Source: Desulfobacterales bacterium CG23_combo_of_CG06-09_8_20_14_all_51_8
GTDB taxonomy: Bacteria; Desulfobacterota; Desulfobacteria; Desulfobacterales; Desulfosalsimonadaceae
Reading direction: 5' to 3'
Assembly: GCA_002772195.1 (NCBI GenBank)
Contig: PCSG01000164.1
Span: forward strand, 3,394-12,210
Length of the DNA stretch: 8,817 bases
The notes below the pieces were generated by a model. The model had not been told where the DNA came from. It did not search any database and saw only the letters and a program-made list of their open reading frames with translations. Both the position numbers and the translations under genes were made by a program. Shown piece by piece: positions 7,290-8,817 of this stretch. The stretch's first letter is position 1. The number at the start of each line of letters is the position of its first letter.

Positions 7290-7511
7290 ATGTTCTTTTT
7301 GTATCTTGCCCTTGGTTTCTTTGTCGCTGGCATGGGTGTCTGGCTTGCCGGAAGCTGGTTTGAAAAACGAAAATCCACCCAGCCCAAAGCCAAACGCAAA
7401 AAATACCAGGACCTTTCCGAAAAAGCCGCCTTCATCTCCCGCATTCTGTTTGTGCTGTGCGCTCTGGCCATTGTCCTGGGCGTTATCCTGCTTCAGGGGG
7501 CCCAGATGTAG
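7290..7511 (+). CDS. Small two-helix membrane protein, function unknown
   Basis: I do not recognise the family of this 73-residue protein. Residues 2-24 form one hydrophobic helix rich in Gly (G9, G14, G16, G21). Residues 25-47 form a strongly basic linker (EKRKSTQPKAKRKK plus a short charged stretch), and residues 48-69 form a second helix (FISRILFVLCALAIVLGVIL). By the positive-inside rule the linker faces the cytoplasm and both ends face the periplasm. There is no cleavable signal peptide. Despite its size, the gene is well supported. It has a near-consensus Shine-Dalgarno AAGGAGGT four to five bases before the ATG, a good sigma70 promoter of its own, and clean ends. It stands alone and converges on the DUF6165 gene with 20 bp between. 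Confidence 0.8.
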   Translation: MFFLYLALGFFVAGMGVWLAGSWFEKRKSTQPKAKRKKYQDLSEKAAFISRILFVLCALAIVLGVILLQGAQM

Positions 7512-7531
7512 AAGAACCGAATCGGGGCCTG

Positions 7532-7912
7532 TTATTTATACGCCGCATACTCCTTTTCTTCCACCAGGCCGGAGCCGTATTTCAGATTGATCGTCTTCTT
7601 GACCGCGGCCCGATCGTCGTTGATAAAATACACGCTGCGGGCCAGGTCAATAAACTCCTCGTCAAAAATTTTGGCGGCTTCCTTGAGCCTGATTCGGTCT
7701 TCGATGTCCCATAGTTTTGCGTTGATTTCCCGGAGCCGCGCAAATTCTTCGGAATAGAGGGCAATGCCCGCCCCTGTCATGGATTTCATCAGAACGTCAT
7801 ATTCTTTTTCAATATGGTGAAGCTTGGCCGGGTCTTTGATTTTATCCAGTTTGATGGCCAATATGGACACCTTATCCACCAGTTCGCCGATGGACACCGC
7901 AACCTGTATCAT
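7532..7912 (-). CDS. DUF6165 family protein
   Basis: This 126-residue protein is soluble and mostly helical, and I recognise it as DUF6165 from its conserved pattern. An N-terminal VSIGELVDKVSILAIKLDKI comes first, then DPAKL. A middle LREINAKLWDIEDRIR precedes the C-terminal FDEEFIDLARSVYFINDDRA and a final VEEKEYAAY. Its biochemical role is unknown. As I recall, members often sit beside glycosyltransferase and LPS-core genes, and here the divergent neighbour is a family 9 glycosyltransferase. The start is the ATG at 7912, with GAGGA seven bases upstream; the TTG one codon earlier is too close to that site. It has no signal peptide or membrane segment. Confidence 0.82.
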   Translation of the reverse strand: MIQVAVSIGELVDKVSILAIKLDKIKDPAKLHHIEKEYDVLMKSMTGAGIALYSEEFARLREINAKLWDIEDRIRLKEAAKIFDEEFIDLARSVYFINDDRAAVKKTINLKYGSGLVEEKEYAAYK

Positions 7913-7976
7913 CAATAGTTCCTCTTTTAATTTTCTTTTTTTTGTGTAATTTTACCGGAACAGATCCGATAATGGC

Positions 7977-8004
7977 TTGACAACGGATTGGGTTTTGAAA
8001 AAAT
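7977..8004 (+). promoter_or_regulatory. Candidate sigma70 promoter for the family 9 glycosyltransferase
   Basis: TTGACA (7977-7982) has a weak -10 (AAAAAT, 7999-8004) after 16 bp. It points towards the glycosyltransferase start at 8121 and would give a leader of about 110 nt. The perfect -35 is convincing, the -10 less so. Confidence 0.4.
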
Positions 8005-8030
8005 CATATAGATTCAAATGGTTGTGTCAA
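8003..8030 (-). promoter_or_regulatory. Sigma70 promoter for the DUF6165 gene
   Basis: Reading the minus strand, a perfect -35 TTGACA (8030-8025) is followed after 16 bp by TATGAT (8008-8003), five of six bases. The leader would be about 85 nt. Its -35 is one arm of an 8-bp inverted repeat shared with the facing candidate promoter. Confidence 0.6.
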
Positions 8031-8120
8031 GCAAAATATTTTTATGACGGTTATTCATCCACTCCGACCGCCGGCCCCGGATTTCGGCCGTATGCTTTTA
8101 CACCTGCTTTCTGGAAAAAA

Positions 8121-8817
8121 ATGCCCCACATTGAAGCGAAAAAAATCTGTCTGATTCGCACTTCCGCCCTAGGCGACACCGTGCACACCCTTGCCATGAT
8201 CAACGGACTGCGAAAAGGCTATCCCGACGCCCATCTCACCTGGGTGCTCCAGATGCTCCCCTATGATATGGTCAAACGCCAGAAAAACGTCGACCAGTTT
8301 ATCACATTTAATCGAAACGGGGATTTAAAAGACTGGCTCTGTCTGTTCCGGCGGTTGCGGGAGCAGTCCTATGATCTGGTCATCATCCCCCAGGTCAGCG
8401 CCAAAGCCAGCCTGATCGCATTGTTTACGCCGTCAAAAAACAAGCTCGGGTTTGATTTCCAGAGGTCCCGGGAGCTGCACTGGCTGGCCGTCAACCACAG
8501 AATTCCGCCGGCCCCCATGGGCCACGTGCAAGATCAGTTTTTTGAATTCCTGGATTATCTGGACATCAAAGACTATCCCGTGGAATGGAATTTTTCGTTT
8601 ACCGAAGCGGAACAGGCGTGGCAACGATCATTTTTTGAGCAGTTCAAGCGGCCGGTCATCGGATTTGTGGTGGCCTCATCATCAAGAAACAAAGACTGGG
8701 ACCTTGAAAAATACGCGAAGGTGATGGACCATGCGGACCGGGCCTTAGACCTCCAGCCCATGATCATCGGCGGCCCCGGCCAGCTTGAAAAAGCATATGC
8801 GGAAACCATCTGCCGTC
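8121..8817 (+). CDS. Glycosyltransferase family 9 (heptosyltransferase-like), 3' partial
   Basis: The gene runs off the window; 232 residues are visible without a stop. It resembles the ADP-heptose:LPS heptosyltransferases (WaaC/WaaF group), which add heptose to the lipid A-core on the cytoplasmic face of the inner membrane. The N-terminus has the family's KKICLIRTSALGDTVH (residues 7-22), where SALGD is the glycine loop near the acceptor site. YPDAHLTWVLQ and YDLVIIP strands of the first Rossmann domain follow. The second domain begins with IGFVVASSSRNKDWDLEKYA (~180-199), and IGGPG at 216-220 lies in the expected nucleotide-sugar region. The ATG at 8121 is chosen because homology starts at once after it. 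Its ribosome site is weak (GGA six bases upstream). The frame stays open upstream to a TTG at 8022, but there is no better site. Which heptose or other sugar it transfers is unknown. Confidence 0.88.
   Translation, partial: MPHIEAKKICLIRTSALGDTVHTLAMINGLRKGYPDAHLTWVLQMLPYDMVKRQKNVDQFITFNRNGDLKDWLCLFRRLREQSYDLVIIPQVSAKASLIALFTPSKNKLGFDFQRSRELHWLAVNHRIPPAPMGHVQDQFFEFLDYLDIKDYPVEWNFSFTEAEQAWQRSFFEQFKRPVIGFVVASSSRNKDWDLEKYAKVMDHADRALDLQPMIIGGPGQLEKAYAETICR

Larger units (their letters stand above)
7975..8032. repeat. Inverted repeat GCTTGACA...TGTCAAGC spanning facing promoters
   Basis: The 8-bp arms lie at 7975-7982 and 8025-8032, with 42 bp between. Each arm contains the -35 of a promoter that fires across the interval towards the other, so the two promoter regions overlap almost fully. 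Confidence 0.55.

Noticed and set aside
7499..7529. GGCCC...GGGCC stem after the small membrane-protein gene as a terminator
   Set aside because: Only about five pairs around a 21-nt loop, and the following bases are not a true T-run.

Overview
The window carries nine protein-coding genes, two of them cut by the window edges. It has no rRNA, tRNA, CRISPR array or recognisable mobile element. Base composition is moderate, with GC-leaning codon third positions. The gene content suggests a Gram-negative, anaerobe-like bacterium, most likely a sulfate-reducing Desulfobacterota (Desulfobacterales-type). The pointers are a long pyrophosphate-dependent phosphofructokinase, a Thermotoga-type (class I-beta) DAHP synthase next to aroB, abundant receiver-domain signalling, and an LPS-type heptosyltransferase beside a DUF6165 protein. 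The assignment is inferred from gene content and is not proven.

Left part (1-1653): the end of a receiver-GGDEF diguanylate cyclase (+) converges on a gene (-) for an unusual two-part protein. That protein is a histidine-kinase dimerisation helix pair whose phospho-acceptor His is replaced by Asn, with no ATPase domain, followed by an apparently intact receiver domain. A 193-bp non-coding stretch lies upstream of it.

Middle part (1654-6089): an aroF-aroB operon (-) encodes the first two shikimate-pathway enzymes. It is divergent from a 702-residue PPi-dependent phosphofructokinase gene (+). The 250-bp region between them holds candidate promoters for both directions. DAHP synthase uses phosphoenolpyruvate and erythrose-4-phosphate, so this arrangement places central carbon flux next to the entry into aromatic synthesis.

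Right part (6090-8817): an alpha/beta hydrolase resembling monoacylglycerol lipases (-) is followed by a 328-bp non-coding region. That region has a good sigma70 promoter and a cluster of short repeats. Then come a 73-residue two-helix membrane protein (+), a DUF6165 protein (-) and the start of a family 9 glycosyltransferase (+, runs off the end). The last two diverge from a region where two TTGACA boxes face each other in an inverted repeat. This right end probably begins a cell-envelope or LPS locus.

Most of the window is ordinary housekeeping or signalling. The points most worth following up are the His-to-Asn kinase-like receiver protein, the orphan two-helix membrane protein with its own strong promoter, the insertion in the phosphofructokinase, and the face-to-face promoter arrangement. 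I did not find convincing evidence of a wholly new system.
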